Shown one piece after another: positions 16,440 to 24,411 of a DNA stretch of 44,418 bases. The position numbers and the translations under genes are program-made. Within the stretch, counting starts at the first letter, position 1. Each line of letters opens with the position of its first letter. Under the pieces are notes generated by a model. That model had not been told where the DNA came from. It searched no databases and worked only from the letters and a program-made list of their open reading frames with translations. The stretch spans positions 1-44,418 of the forward strand of contig VHDE01000043.1 of NCBI GenBank assembly GCA_016871515.1. The letters run 5' to 3'. The stretch is from Verrucomicrobiota bacterium (GTDB taxonomy: Bacteria > Verrucomicrobiota > Verrucomicrobiia > Limisphaerales > SIBE01).

Positions 16440-17240
16440 ATGAGAAATACGCTTCGAAGAAACGCTTTGGAAGACGGTTTCACCCTCATTGAATTGCTTG
16501 TCGTGATCGCCATCATCTTCATTATCTCAAGTTTGTTGGCGCCCGCGCTCTCGAGTGCCCAATCCAAGAGCCGATGGATTCAATGCCTGAGCCATCTCAA
16601 GCAGATGGGCCTTTCCTGGGTCATGTACACTCACGACCATAACGATGAAGTTCCGCCGAATAGCGTCGAAGCGACTAGTCCGCGCAAGACATGGGTGCAA
16701 GGGTGGATGGACCTGAAGAACGGTTCGGATAACACAAACACGGCTTATCTAAAGGAAAGCTTGCTTTGGCCGTACCATCAATCGGTCAAGGTTTGGCGAT
16801 GCCCGAACGACAGGTCCACATCTCTGCATGCTGGCCGGGAGCATCTACGTGTCAGGAGCTACGCGATGAACGGCTTTATGAACCCGCTTTGCGACACCCC
16901 ACCTTATCGATCGTTCGTAAAAATGACCGACCTGACGGATCCACCTCCGGCGAGAAACATGGTCCTGATCGACGAACGTGCCGAAAGCCTCAACAACGGC
17001 GTCTTCTCGGTCGATATGACAGAATCTCGCATTTTCGATTGGCCGGCCAATTATCACAGCAACGCGAGTGCCTTGGCCTTTGCGGACGGGCGAAGCGAAT
17101 TAAAGCGCTGGCGTGACCCACGGACAACTCCGCGCGCCCTAAAAGGCGAACCGCTCCAGACAGGGCGAACGGACAGTCCGGGAAATCCCGATGTGGTTTG
17201 GTTGCAAGAACGGACGACTGCAAAAATGGACTCGCCTTAA
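16440..17240 (+). CDS. Prepilin-like secreted protein (GFTLIEL N-terminus, H-X9-DG type)
   Basis: 266 residues. The N-terminus has the type IV prepilin/pseudopilin processing motif G13/FTLIEL with Glu at mature position 5, followed by a hydrophobic helix (LLVVIAIIFIISSLLAPAL). The segment after it (CLSHLKQMGLSWVMYTHDHN) is typical of the large family of prepilin-N-terminal proteins in Verrucomicrobia and Planctomycetes, and the C-terminal HSNASALAFADGRSELKRW matches their H-x(n)-DG tail. These proteins are very numerous in such genomes and are thought to be processed by a prepilin peptidase; their roles are mostly unknown. It appears monocistronic and is preceded by the TGTAACC-type motif at 16405. 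It is complete and of normal length. Confidence 0.93.
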   Translation: MRNTLRRNALEDGFTLIELLVVIAIIFIISSLLAPALSSAQSKSRWIQCLSHLKQMGLSWVMYTHDHNDEVPPNSVEATSPRKTWVQGWMDLKNGSDNTNTAYLKESLLWPYHQSVKVWRCPNDRSTSLHAGREHLRVRSYAMNGFMNPLCDTPPYRSFVKMTDLTDPPPARNMVLIDERAESLNNGVFSVDMTESRIFDWPANYHSNASALAFADGRSELKRWRDPRTTPRALKGEPLQTGRTDSPGNPDVVWLQERTTAKMDSP

Positions 17241-17301
17241 ACCTGGCTAACAGCGCGGTCTGATCTGGGAAAGTCACCTCGAATTGTCGATTCAGAAGGC
17301 T

Positions 17302-17340
17302 GCAGGATGGCCTCCTGCGAAACAGTAGACTGGGCAGTCT
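17302..17340. repeat. Twin small hairpins, repeat-like
   Basis: GCAGGA/TCCTGC (17302-17307 and 17313-17318) and AGACT/AGTCT (17327-17331 and 17336-17340) form two adjacent hairpins, followed by GCGCTACGTC. The arrangement resembles small dispersed palindromes found in related genomes. There is no T-tract to support a terminator for the prepilin-like gene that ends 60 bases upstream. Confidence 0.45.
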
Positions 17341-17517
17341 GCGCTACGTCAGACAAGATTTTGCGCGCCCCCGCAAAATTGCTCGGAAGCATTCAATTGC
17401 TGGTCGGGGCATTTTCTATCCGGTTTTTCGAGTCTTTCGTGGTCCAAACTCCGCGCGGCGATTGCCAAGACTGACATCTTAACGGCACGCAACGGCTTTA
17501 TTCATGGTCGAGATGGC

Positions 17518-17780
17518 TAACGGGTCTTTTTCGGCAATTCCAAAGTCTCGCCTTTCACCGGCACAGCCTTTTGCACTTCGCCTCGGTCAGGGGTTTCTCG
17601 AATGGCGGCGCTGCCATCTTTGCGAAAGATCCAGAGCTGGCTGATGGTCTGCGTGTTTTTTTGATTTTCTCAGTGTCTTGATGGCAGTGACCGCCCGCGT
17701 GATGAGGAGCAGGGTGTTTCCGTGCCACCGCAAGCGCGCGTTAGTGTTTGGACTGCATCCGGCTTGCCGGCGCTTTTCGG
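17518..17780 (-). pseudogene. 3' fragment of an unidentified gene, frameshifted at an A-run
   Basis: Read on the minus strand, a frame ending in TAG at 17518-17520 encodes TISQLWIFRKDGSAAIRETP followed by DRGEVQKAVPVKGETLELPK, which has strong coding character. Going upstream it hits a TGA near 17675, while another frame carries LRWHGNTLLLITRAVTAIKT, which looks like the preceding part. The two frames meet at a poly-A run (AAAAAAAC on the minus strand). The piece is therefore probably the remnant of a secreted-type protein whose beginning is gone. No family is recognised. Confidence 0.4.
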
Positions 17781-17890
17781 ATCGCCCGCCGTGCTTCAAA
17801 AACGGGAGCAAGCTCCGCGCACTCCAAACGCTTCGCGCCTGCCGGTCCTGAAACGCCAGACAATACTAAACTGAATGGCCGTGGGACGCT

Positions 17891-19936
17891 TCACTCCGCG
17901 CGCGCCGCACGTTGGATGGTGTTCCGGATTCTCGTTCGCGAACGCCAAATCGTTACCATAGCAAAGCCCAACACCAGCAGAGCCCATGTTCCGGGTTCGG
18001 GCACCACTGGAACTGTGGCAGGATCGGCCGGCGTCAAACCCGCTTCGGCAAACTGCCGTTTTGTTTCCAACACGACGGCGCCAGTGGCAGCTGTAACCAA
18101 CCGATAACGGATCGCAACGGTTGCGGCTTCCGCGGTCCGGCGAAGACCGAGCAACGATTTGATGTGCTCGAACGCCCACAACCGAACGAGATGCATCGAC
18201 CCGCCCGACGCCGTCTCCGAATCGGTCGGCGCGTCATTGGCGCGGCTTGTGCGGACATACTTCCAATCCGGCTGGCGCCCCGTCCAGATGGCAAAGAGAC
18301 GCTCGATATTTTCACGCGCTTCGCCAAGACGCGGTACCGAAGCGAACGCATTCACGTGCGCCAATTGTTCGGCAATGCGATTCGGGCCAGGCTGAGTCGT
18401 CATTTCCATAAGCCTTGGTCGGGCGCCCTCACGCCGCCATTCGAGACATTGCTTTAGCCATTCAGCACTGCTCAATAAGACCGGTTGCGGACCATGAATC
18501 CACAACACGACGCTGTCCGATTTCGTCGCCGCCCATTCCCATGCCTTCGACAAGGCCGGCAAGCCATCCTGGCCACCGACTCCTTGCAACGCTCGAACGG
18601 CTTCTGCCGCGAGACGGTGGTTTGACCCGCGAACGCAAGCGATTTGGCTGGCGCCATCTTTGGCGATGAATACAGCAACCTCCGATTCAGCCGGAAGGTG
18701 CTGGAAAGCGCGCGCAATTTCGGGAAACAACCTGGTCATGTTCTCGGACCCATCCAGTACGCTGGCCAAACGTTCCGGCGCCTTGGCCGGCTTTGCTTCG
18801 AGTTTCTGAATGACAAAGTGATTCGTGTCCGTTTTGTCCGAAGCAGAAGTGGCTTTCGGCAGAGCACCGAAACGAAGAGTCGCAGCTGGCGAAGCAAGTT
18901 CAGCGTCGCTGAATTGCCCGCGGATGGCGAACTTGTCTGGCTTGCTGGAATCCAAGGTCACACCGCTCAACCGCGTGACGGGGATGACCCGGCTTTCCAT
19001 CCAAAAGCTGTGTTTCAGATTTGGCGAGACCGCGAAATTGCGTTCGAGAAACGTGGGCAAGCGCAATGCGACGCTGTTCTTGTCTTCCACCATCAGCGGA
19101 GCCGTGATGCCGAGGCGCACTTTGATGGCGCCACCTTGGGCGGGCACCGGAAAACACTGGACCAATACGCGGTCTGGACCGGCTACGGTTACAAGGACCG
19201 GATCGCGCTTTTGAACAACGGTCACTGTTTCATAGGCTTCTCGCACATGGGCCGTCTCAGCGAAAGCCGCCTCGCGCTCTTCACCATTGACCCAGAGAGT
19301 CAACCGTGAAACAACCCCATCGGACGGCAACAGGACTTGCGATCGGGCTTCGCGTGGCGTTCGCTCGTGATCGTTGCGGAACTCCAGAGTCCACTCGAGG
19401 TAGGCCCAACCCTCATTCGCCCGGCAAAGTCCATCGAAACGCGACTGCGCGAGCGCCAGACCTTTTACTTGTCCGGCGACGCTCGTTCCACCCAAAGCCG
19501 GATCCCATTCGAATTCATCGAGCACGGCCCGGCCCGCAGCCTGATACTTCGTGAGCGGCGGAGGCACGGCGTTGAACGGCCGGCCCGTTACGCCGAAGTA
19601 AGCCTGACGCGCCCGATCAGGATTTGGTTCCTGAAAACTGCCCATGAAAATCTCGAACCACATCCGATTCGCGCGACCGTGACATTCGCGCAGAATAATG
19701 CCCTCGTCGCCCCAGGCTCGCAGGCGTTCGATGGCACGCCGCGAGATTTCGGGCGATTCGGAAGCCGACTGTTGAATCCAATGCCGCGTCAACGGCGCCG
19801 GCAACGCCAGTAGAAAGAGGATTGCCATCGTAGCGCTGCAGATCCAGCCCCAACCGCGCTGCACGTATTCCTCACGGACAAGCTGCCGCCGTTTCAACAA
19901 CGTTCGCAAACGCATCGTGCAGAAAAACGTCAGCAA
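17891..19936 (-). CDS. VIT-domain protein with PEP-CTERM sorting signal (3' part of a frameshifted gene)
   Basis: 681 codons if started at TTG 19936, but the frame is really the continuation of the HAAS-domain gene upstream (see 19872-20534). Visible in order: a membrane span (MAILFLLALPAPLTRHW, about residue 37), a VIT domain (WAYLEWTLEFRNDHERTPRE, LPSDGVVSRLTLWVNGEERE, ETAHVREAYETVTVVQKRDP), a degenerate vWA-like region (VLDGSENMTRLFPEIARAFQ, lacking a clear MIDAS), and a C-terminal PEP-CTERM signal: VPEPGTWALLVLGFAMV followed by an Arg-rich tail. PEP-CTERM proteins are processed by exosortase and directed to the envelope or exopolysaccharide matrix. No exosortase gene lies in the window. 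VIT domains in sorted proteins are known from other exosortase systems. Context with PadR and HAAS suggests a regulated envelope protein. Confidence 0.85.
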   Translation of the reverse strand: MLTFFCTMRLRTLLKRRQLVREEYVQRGWGWICSATMAILFLLALPAPLTRHWIQQSASESPEISRRAIERLRAWGDEGIILRECHGRANRMWFEIFMGSFQEPNPDRARQAYFGVTGRPFNAVPPPLTKYQAAGRAVLDEFEWDPALGGTSVAGQVKGLALAQSRFDGLCRANEGWAYLEWTLEFRNDHERTPREARSQVLLPSDGVVSRLTLWVNGEEREAAFAETAHVREAYETVTVVQKRDPVLVTVAGPDRVLVQCFPVPAQGGAIKVRLGITAPLMVEDKNSVALRLPTFLERNFAVSPNLKHSFWMESRVIPVTRLSGVTLDSSKPDKFAIRGQFSDAELASPAATLRFGALPKATSASDKTDTNHFVIQKLEAKPAKAPERLASVLDGSENMTRLFPEIARAFQHLPAESEVAVFIAKDGASQIACVRGSNHRLAAEAVRALQGVGGQDGLPALSKAWEWAATKSDSVVLWIHGPQPVLLSSAEWLKQCLEWRREGARPRLMEMTTQPGPNRIAEQLAHVNAFASVPRLGEARENIERLFAIWTGRQPDWKYVRTSRANDAPTDSETASGGSMHLVRLWAFEHIKSLLGLRRTAEAATVAIRYRLVTAATGAVVLETKRQFAEAGLTPADPATVPVVPEPGTWALLVLGFAMVTIWRSRTRIRNTIQRAARAE

Positions 19937-20534
19937 TGGGCAAAGCGGCAGAAGACCAAACCCAAAGTAAACGATCGCGATAACGGCAAAAAAGGCGACC
20001 GAAGAGCACGGTATAAAACAGCGTCACGCCGCACGCGGCGCCGTTGGCGAGCCAAAGCCAGCGCGGCGCCTTGTTCCCAGGACTGCGCGCGGATTGCCAT
20101 GCCAGGAAATTCGCGAGCGGCGCCAGAACCGCTAGGACCAAGTGCAGGGGGCTCGGAATCGGATCAAAAAGCAAACTCGAACAGAGGCGCGTGAATAACT
20201 CAAAACTAACGGTTAGCACCGGCAAAATAACACCGAAAAGCAAAAGAGAGCCCGATGCCAGGCTGCTAGCGATTGCCAGGTCTCGCTTTCGCTCCGGTTC
20301 GACAGGCATGGGCACTTCTTCTTCGGGCACCGGGCCAATTTGACTGACGATCCGGCGAACATCCTTTTCCGTGACGACTGGCAACTGAAGCGCTGCGATC
20401 TCTTCCTCCACATGCCGGCGCAAGTCTGCCGCGACTTCGTCCGGATCAGCGCCGCCGGATGCCCCAACAAGCCCGCGATTGCGTCGCAGATAACTCTCCA
20501 ACGTCTGGAGAGCGCTGCTGGTCCAGTTGCTCAT
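19872..20534 (-). CDS. HAAS-domain membrane protein (5' part of a frameshifted gene)
   Basis: 220 codons. The N-terminus carries a HAAS/permease-prefix-like domain (SALQTLESYLRRNRGLVG, DEVAADLRRHVEEEIAAL, VRRIVSQIGPVPEEE), followed by four hydrophobic spans (LASGSLLLFGVILPVL, PLHLVLAVLAPLANFLAW, ANGAACGVTLFYTVLF). After GRLF the frame degrades into an Arg-rich tail. The downstream frame carries the natural continuation (FAVIAIVYFGFGLLPLCPLL) directly into the VIT protein. The switch point is a run of six A on the plus strand (19988-19993); removing one base joins both parts into a single protein of about 880 residues spanning 20534 to 17891. Start ATG 20534 overlaps the PadR stop by 4 bases, the usual arrangement of a PadR regulator with its HAAS-domain partner. 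Confidence 0.85.
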   Translation of the reverse strand: MSNWTSSALQTLESYLRRNRGLVGASGGADPDEVAADLRRHVEEEIAALQLPVVTEKDVRRIVSQIGPVPEEEVPMPVEPERKRDLAIASSLASGSLLLFGVILPVLTVSFELFTRLCSSLLFDPIPSPLHLVLAVLAPLANFLAWQSARSPGNKAPRWLWLANGAACGVTLFYTVLFGRLFCRYRDRLLWVWSSAALPIADVFLHDAFANVVETAAACP

Positions 20535-20875
20535 ACGGCCATTGGTCGGCGAAGGCTGCGGGCGCCTTCGTTAAGTTTGTCGAGGAATTCATTCATCGCC
20601 ACGAGCGTGCGTCGTCCTTCGCGGGTCAGTGAATAGTACTTTCGCGCAGGCCCTTCCGCGGACTCCTCGAGCCGGGCGCTGATCAGTCCCGCGACGCGCA
20701 GGCGCGAGAGCAGAGGATAAAGCGTGCCCTCGGTCAAGGATAGGCCGGGCACGGCCGCAAGCGTTTTAACCAATTCATATCCGTAACTTTCCTGGTCATC
20801 GAGCGCGCGCAAAATGCAAAGCTCCAGCACGCCCTTGCGGACTTGAATGATCCAGTTGTCAAAGAATTCGCTCAT
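20531..20875 (-). CDS. PadR family transcriptional regulator
   Basis: 114 residues. A winged-helix PadR protein: WIIQVRKGVLELCILRAL, ESYGYELVKTLAA, LTEGTLYPLLSRLRVAGLIS, PARKYYSLTREGRRTL. The length is that of the short PadR-s2 class. It is translationally coupled (ATGA overlap) to the HAAS-domain gene downstream; PadR with a HAAS-domain membrane protein is a common gene pair in which the regulator controls its partner and the HAAS protein transduces an envelope signal. Here the pair is extended by a VIT/PEP-CTERM part, so the regulator probably controls an exported structure. No clear operator was identified upstream. Confidence 0.95.
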   Translation of the reverse strand: MSEFFDNWIIQVRKGVLELCILRALDDQESYGYELVKTLAAVPGLSLTEGTLYPLLSRLRVAGLISARLEESAEGPARKYYSLTREGRRTLVAMNEFLDKLNEGARSLRRPMAV

Positions 20876-21209
20876 AACATTCGCGATAGATTCAATCGAT
20901 CACTTGCTGCCATGTAAAACAAGGTAGCGGGTCTTGCCAAGCACTTTCTTGCGTTGGCGTGGTGGCAGGAGCCGCTGGTGTTTGAGTTAAGGAGAGGAGC
21001 GTTGTTCTTGCTCGTTGATCCTGCTCTTGCTCTGGCTCCGCAAAGCACTCACACCGACAGAGATTATGATCAAGAGCAAGGATCAAGAGCATGAAAACAC
21101 CTATGCCTTAATTCAACGCCAGTGACGCGGCGCGCCATCGCTGCCATTTGTAATGCATCAGTCTTTCAAATTCTTGTGCCAGCAGCGCCTCGGCTCTAAT
21201 AATGATTTC
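20876..21209. other. Divergent intergenic region with an inverted repeat
   Basis: 334 bases separating the PadR gene (minus) from the MOSC gene (plus). Apart from the repeat at 21003-21098 nothing is recognisable. Promoters for both neighbours should lie here, but no convincing -35/-10 pair was seen. Confidence 0.55.
21003..21098. repeat. Imperfect inverted repeat rich in GCTCTTGATC words
   Basis: The left arm (CTTGCTCGTTGATCCTGCTC) and right arm (GATCAAGAGCAAGGATCAAG then AGCATG) are inverted versions of TTGATCCTTGCTCTTG words around a 28-base centre. Low-complexity GCTCTTGATC repeats of this kind look like dispersed elements. There is no coding capacity. Confidence 0.6.
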
Positions 21210-21779
21210 ATGAGTTTAGAATTCGACGACGTGAGATACCTGACGATGACCGAGCTTGAGGCAGGATTGACCGCAATTCGTCAGACGCCCAAAAATGTTG
21301 GAGTCCTGCAGTTGATTGTGCGACGACCGCGGGTTGGTGAGCGGGAAGTTCTACAAGAAGCACAACTCGACTTAATCGAAGGGCTCGTTGGCGATAGGTG
21401 GAGAGCTCGAAACAGTTCGATCGCTCTCGAGGATGAGCCGGCGCGGGACATGCAGCTCACGATCATGAATACGCGAGCGATTGCCTTGCTCGCGCCACAG
21501 AAAGAGCGCTGGCCGCTCGCGGGAGACCAACTGTACATCGAGTTGGATTTGAGCAAAACGAACGCGCCTCCCGGGACACAACTGGCGGTGGGATCAGCTG
21601 TTATCCAAGTTACGAGCCCGCCGCACACGGGCTGCCGGAAATTCAAACAACGTTTTGGAGAAGACGCGCTAAACTTCGTCAATTCACCGGCGGGAAGAGA
21701 ACTTCAGTTGCGCGGGATCAACGCGAAAGTAATCCGCCCTGGCGTGATCCGTGTCGGTGATGCGGTGAAAAAACTGTGA
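21210..21779 (+). CDS. MOSC domain-containing protein
   Basis: 189 residues from ATG 21210; the frame is open further up to 21153, but the extra 19 codons are not conserved-looking. The protein has the MOSC features: VGDRWRARNSSIALEDEPAR, LTIMNTRAIALLA, WPLAGDQLYIELDLS, and HTGCRKFKQRFG, which holds the Cys expected for sulfur or molybdenum cofactor chemistry, then GREL..RG...VI.PG.I..GD near the C-terminus. MOSC proteins bind molybdenum cofactor or carry sulfur; this stand-alone type lacks the beta-barrel and ferredoxin domains of YcbX. It appears to be a single gene without cofactor genes nearby. Confidence 0.92.
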   Translation: MSLEFDDVRYLTMTELEAGLTAIRQTPKNVGVLQLIVRRPRVGEREVLQEAQLDLIEGLVGDRWRARNSSIALEDEPARDMQLTIMNTRAIALLAPQKERWPLAGDQLYIELDLSKTNAPPGTQLAVGSAVIQVTSPPHTGCRKFKQRFGEDALNFVNSPAGRELQLRGINAKVIRPGVIRVGDAVKKL

Positions 21780-21802
21780 GCGAGGCTTAGTCGTTTCCAG
21801 TT

Positions 21803-22210
21803 TCAAGGCATCAGACAAGGCACGACCTGCCTGCTGTGCCTTCGATAAATGCGCAAATCAGAGTCAGTCGTTACCACCACTCGATCCGGCAAAGTCTGGC
21901 TCATTCGCACAAGGCAGGCGTCAGCCAGGCTCATTGGCACGCTGGCGTATTTCATTCGCAAGTCGGGCACTGCGGACAATTCATCGACCAAGTCCAACGC
22001 GATCCGTAAGTGTTGTCGTCGAACGAGCTCATCAAGCGCACGCGCGTGCGGTTCGTCCAAGAGAAACAAGGCTTCGGACAGGACAGATTCACACGTGAAC
22101 CACGGCAGAGGCTGGCGAGAGAGCGTCTCCCGCGCCCAGACATGGCGCTCTTCACGCAAATCGAGGAGCGCGACCAGCACACCACTGTCAACGATGCAGC
22201 TTTTGGGCAC
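21803..22210 (-). CDS. PIN domain protein, VapC-like toxin
   Basis: 135 residues. PIN-domain acidic positions are visible: Asp8 in CIVDSGVLVALLD, Glu46 in ESVLSEALFLLD, Asp97 in MSLADACLVRMSQ and Asp116/118 in VVTTDSDLRIYRRH. These make up the metal-binding site of a ribonuclease. The gene overlaps the upstream ribbon-helix-helix gene by 23 bases, the standard layout of a VapBC-type toxin-antitoxin pair with the antitoxin first. The target RNA cannot be predicted. Confidence 0.9.
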   Translation of the reverse strand: MPKSCIVDSGVLVALLDLREERHVWARETLSRQPLPWFTCESVLSEALFLLDEPHARALDELVRRQHLRIALDLVDELSAVPDLRMKYASVPMSLADACLVRMSQTLPDRVVVTTDSDLRIYRRHSRQVVPCLMP

Positions 22211-22460
22211 GGATGATCTCCGCCAGTTTTTGATTCTTCGCCGAGGGGAACCGGCGAGGGCGAGGGGTCACCTTCGCTTGCCAACTGCGATTCAAGATGT
22301 GGCCAATCAATTCCTGCATGCTGCCGGCCTTTGCGGACAAGCCCTGCGGCTGACGCAAACGTTCCCGCATCACATCGGATTTCGAGACGCGCCGCGCTTG
22401 GGACTCCTGCTCGATCTCGGCGACGAGCGAATCCGGCAATCGAACGGTTAACGTCTTCAT
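22188..22460 (-). CDS. Ribbon-helix-helix antitoxin (VapB-like)
   Basis: 90 residues. The N-terminus MKTLTVRLPDSLVAEIEQES followed by ARRVSKSDVMRERLR is a ribbon-helix-helix DNA-binding fold of the CopG type. The basic, disordered-looking C-terminus would bind the toxin. It is translated first in a two-gene operon with the PIN protein (23-base overlap). A GGAGG lies a few bases before the ATG on the minus strand (AGGAGG in plus sense reads CCTCCT at 22461-22466). Autoregulation is usual for this class. Confidence 0.88.
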   Translation of the reverse strand: MKTLTVRLPDSLVAEIEQESQARRVSKSDVMRERLRQPQGLSAKAGSMQELIGHILNRSWQAKVTPRPRRFPSAKNQKLAEIIRAQKLHR

Positions 22461-22610
22461 AGGAGGATCCCAAGACGAGCCTGGCAGTCACGCAAGACAA
22501 TGGTTTCCCGTGTTTCTCCCGCCTTTCTCTGTTTGGAAAGAAAAAACAGGGCAAATTGGTTTCCGGCAAGAATGGACGCGGAGTCGCAGACGGATCACGG
22601 TCTCTGCGGC

Positions 22611-23576
22611 TTAAGCGTTTTCAAAGCGCCACAACTTCGCCGCGTTGCGTCCGAGGATTTTCTCGCGATCCTGCGCGGTGAAGAACGGAATCTCCTCTCG
22701 CACGAGGTTCAGTTCATTCGTCAGTGACGGGCGGCCTGCTTGACCGCGCGTCGCGCCTGGGAAACCGGTTCCCCAAAGCAGACGATCCGGACCGAAGGAT
22801 TCATAAAGCCGTTGAACCCACCGAAAAGTATCGGCATAGGGATATTTCCCCGAAGCCGAGATCACGCTGAGTTCGGAAACTTTGGTCCATACGTTTGGGT
22901 AACGCGCCAGGGCCAGCAATTTCGCAAACTCGGGGGTGGGGTCGGCGGCTTTGAGGTCGATGCGCGCCAAGTGATCGATGACAACAGGGACGCGTGGAAA
23001 GTCACGCACCATCCCTTCGAGTTTCGGCAGTTGCGGAGTGGCAATAAAAAAATTGAAGACAGCGCCAAGTTCGTCCGCTTTTTCCCAAAGGGCCCGGCTT
23101 GAACGAGCGTTGAGCCAATCATCTTTCCCTTCATAATAAATCGGGCTGAAGCGCATTCCGGCCAACCCGTGCTGGCGAATCCAGAATTCAAGCTTCTCGG
23201 CAACTTTCGGATCGGTTGGATCGATCAACCCATGGCCGCGAAACCGCTTCGGGTCCCGTTTGACACATTGGACCAGATACCGATTGTCCCAGCCGTGGCT
23301 GATGGTCTGCACCAGCACGCAGTGGCTCATGCCGAATTGCTCCATCTCTTGCAAAAGAAGTTCGACAGTCGCAGCGATGGGCGGCGGTTTGAAACGAGCA
23401 TCGTACGGATGCGCCAGCGGATACCGGTCCAGATCGCCACTCCAAACGTGCATGTGCGTATCGATGATCGGCGCTTTGCCCGCCGGTTCGTTCGCCAACA
23501 CATCGGCGAGGGACTTCGAGGCAGCAGCCCAAGGCGGCGCAAACCTCAGAAAACTGCGGCGGTTAATCGGGCGCAT
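22611..23576 (-). CDS. Secreted amidohydrolase (amidohydrolase-2 family)
   Basis: 321 residues. An N-terminal twin-arginine-like NRRSFLR suggests Tat export. DTHMHVW at 39-45 provides the metal-binding HxH of the TIM-barrel amidohydrolase-2 family. Further family positions include HGWDNRYLVQCVKRDPKRFR, GLAGMRFSPIYYEG, PVVIDHLARID (third metal His), and LLWGTGFPG near residue 270. This family includes lactonases and decarboxylases; the substrate here is unknown. In the usual LxWGSDxP motif the Asp is expected where this protein has TGFPG, so the catalytic Asp may be replaced. The gene stands alone on the minus strand between the toxin-antitoxin pair and ispF. Confidence 0.88.
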   Translation of the reverse strand: MRPINRRSFLRFAPPWAAASKSLADVLANEPAGKAPIIDTHMHVWSGDLDRYPLAHPYDARFKPPPIAATVELLLQEMEQFGMSHCVLVQTISHGWDNRYLVQCVKRDPKRFRGHGLIDPTDPKVAEKLEFWIRQHGLAGMRFSPIYYEGKDDWLNARSSRALWEKADELGAVFNFFIATPQLPKLEGMVRDFPRVPVVIDHLARIDLKAADPTPEFAKLLALARYPNVWTKVSELSVISASGKYPYADTFRWVQRLYESFGPDRLLWGTGFPGATRGQAGRPSLTNELNLVREEIPFFTAQDREKILGRNAAKLWRFENA

Positions 23577-23925
23577 GAGCAGATGCTACCGATCACGCGT
23601 GTCAATTTCAATTAGAGCATGTTTTGGGAAATGTGGGAAATGTAAGAGTCGGCGCGCGCGTTGTCATGCGAGGAAAGCCTGATTTCGAAGTCAGGATTCT
23701 CCTGATGCGTGGCAAAAGGGGCAAAAAGCCGGATAGTTGCATCCACAACGTTTTGCATTATTGTGACATGGTGAACGCCGCAGGGAAGGAAACGATTTTC
23801 CCATTGCCCGTGCTGAAGAAATTCGGCAACAAGAATTCGTCGGGCCTTGTAACGATTGTCCAAAATGCTTCGAAGATAATGATAATTTGCTGGCTGCCTT
23901 TGCGGACCGAAATATACTTTCATTC
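23577..23925. other. Divergent intergenic region, nothing certain
   Basis: 349 bases between the amidohydrolase (minus) and ispF (plus). A frame on the plus strand from 23624 is open for 101 codons but has no recognisable motif or ribosome binding site. A TATACT at 23913-23918 might be a -10 box for ispF, with no good -35 at proper spacing. Confidence 0.45.
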
Positions 23926-24405
23926 ATGAACCATGTCGGGATTGGTTATGATGTCCACCGATTGGTCGAGGGTCGAAAGCTCATTCTCGGTGGTGTTGAA
24001 ATTGCGCATCCCAAAGGCCTGGAGGGTCATTCCGATGCGGATGTTCTCATGCATGCGGTGTGCGACGCACTGTTGGGCGCGTTAGGGGAGAGTGATATTG
24101 GCCATTTTTTCCCCAACACCGATCCGCGCTGGCAAGGCGCGCCGAGCAAGACATTTTTGGAGGAAGCAGCTCGGCAGGTTAAATTTCGGCAAGGCGCGAT
24201 TGTCAACATCGATGCCACAATTATGGCTGAAGAACCAAAGGTGTCACCGCACGTGGCCGCAATGAAGGAAAACATTGCGCTCGCTCTGGGCGTCAATGTA
24301 AAGCGGATCGGCATCAAGGCGACGACTAACGAGCATCTGGGATTTGTCGGGCGCGCCGAAGGAATCGCGGCGCTGGCCGTGGCGAGCGTTGATCTGCCGG
24401 ATTGA
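23926..24405 (+). CDS. ispF: 2-C-methyl-D-erythritol 2,4-cyclodiphosphate synthase
   Basis: 159 residues, normal length. Catalyses conversion of CDP-ME 2-phosphate to ME-cPP with release of CMP in the non-mevalonate isoprenoid pathway, in the cytosol as a homotrimer. Signature residues are present: metal ligands Asp9 and His11 in GIGYDVHRL and His43 in SDADVLMHAVCDALLG, the FPNTDPRWQG loop, and the C-terminal KATTNEHLGFVGRAEGIAAL block. ATG 23926 is chosen because the family starts at this point; the frame is open further upstream. It is followed after 6 bases by a small conserved-looking gene and then an amidotransferase. No ispD lies next to it. Confidence 0.98.
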   Translation: MNHVGIGYDVHRLVEGRKLILGGVEIAHPKGLEGHSDADVLMHAVCDALLGALGESDIGHFFPNTDPRWQGAPSKTFLEEAARQVKFRQGAIVNIDATIMAEEPKVSPHVAAMKENIALALGVNVKRIGIKATTNEHLGFVGRAEGIAALAVASVDLPD

Positions 24406-24411
24406 AATCAT

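Larger units (their letters stand above)
17241..17890. other. Intergenic region with repeat hairpins and a gene fragment
   Basis: 650 bases without an intact gene. It contains the twin hairpins at 17302-17340 and a minus-strand coding remnant ending at 17518. The remainder (17345-17515 and 17700-17890) shows nothing recognisable. Confidence 0.6.

Noticed and set aside
23624..23929. 101-codon plus-strand frame upstream of ispF
   Set aside because: No recognisable motif, no ribosome binding site, and it overlaps the ispF start.
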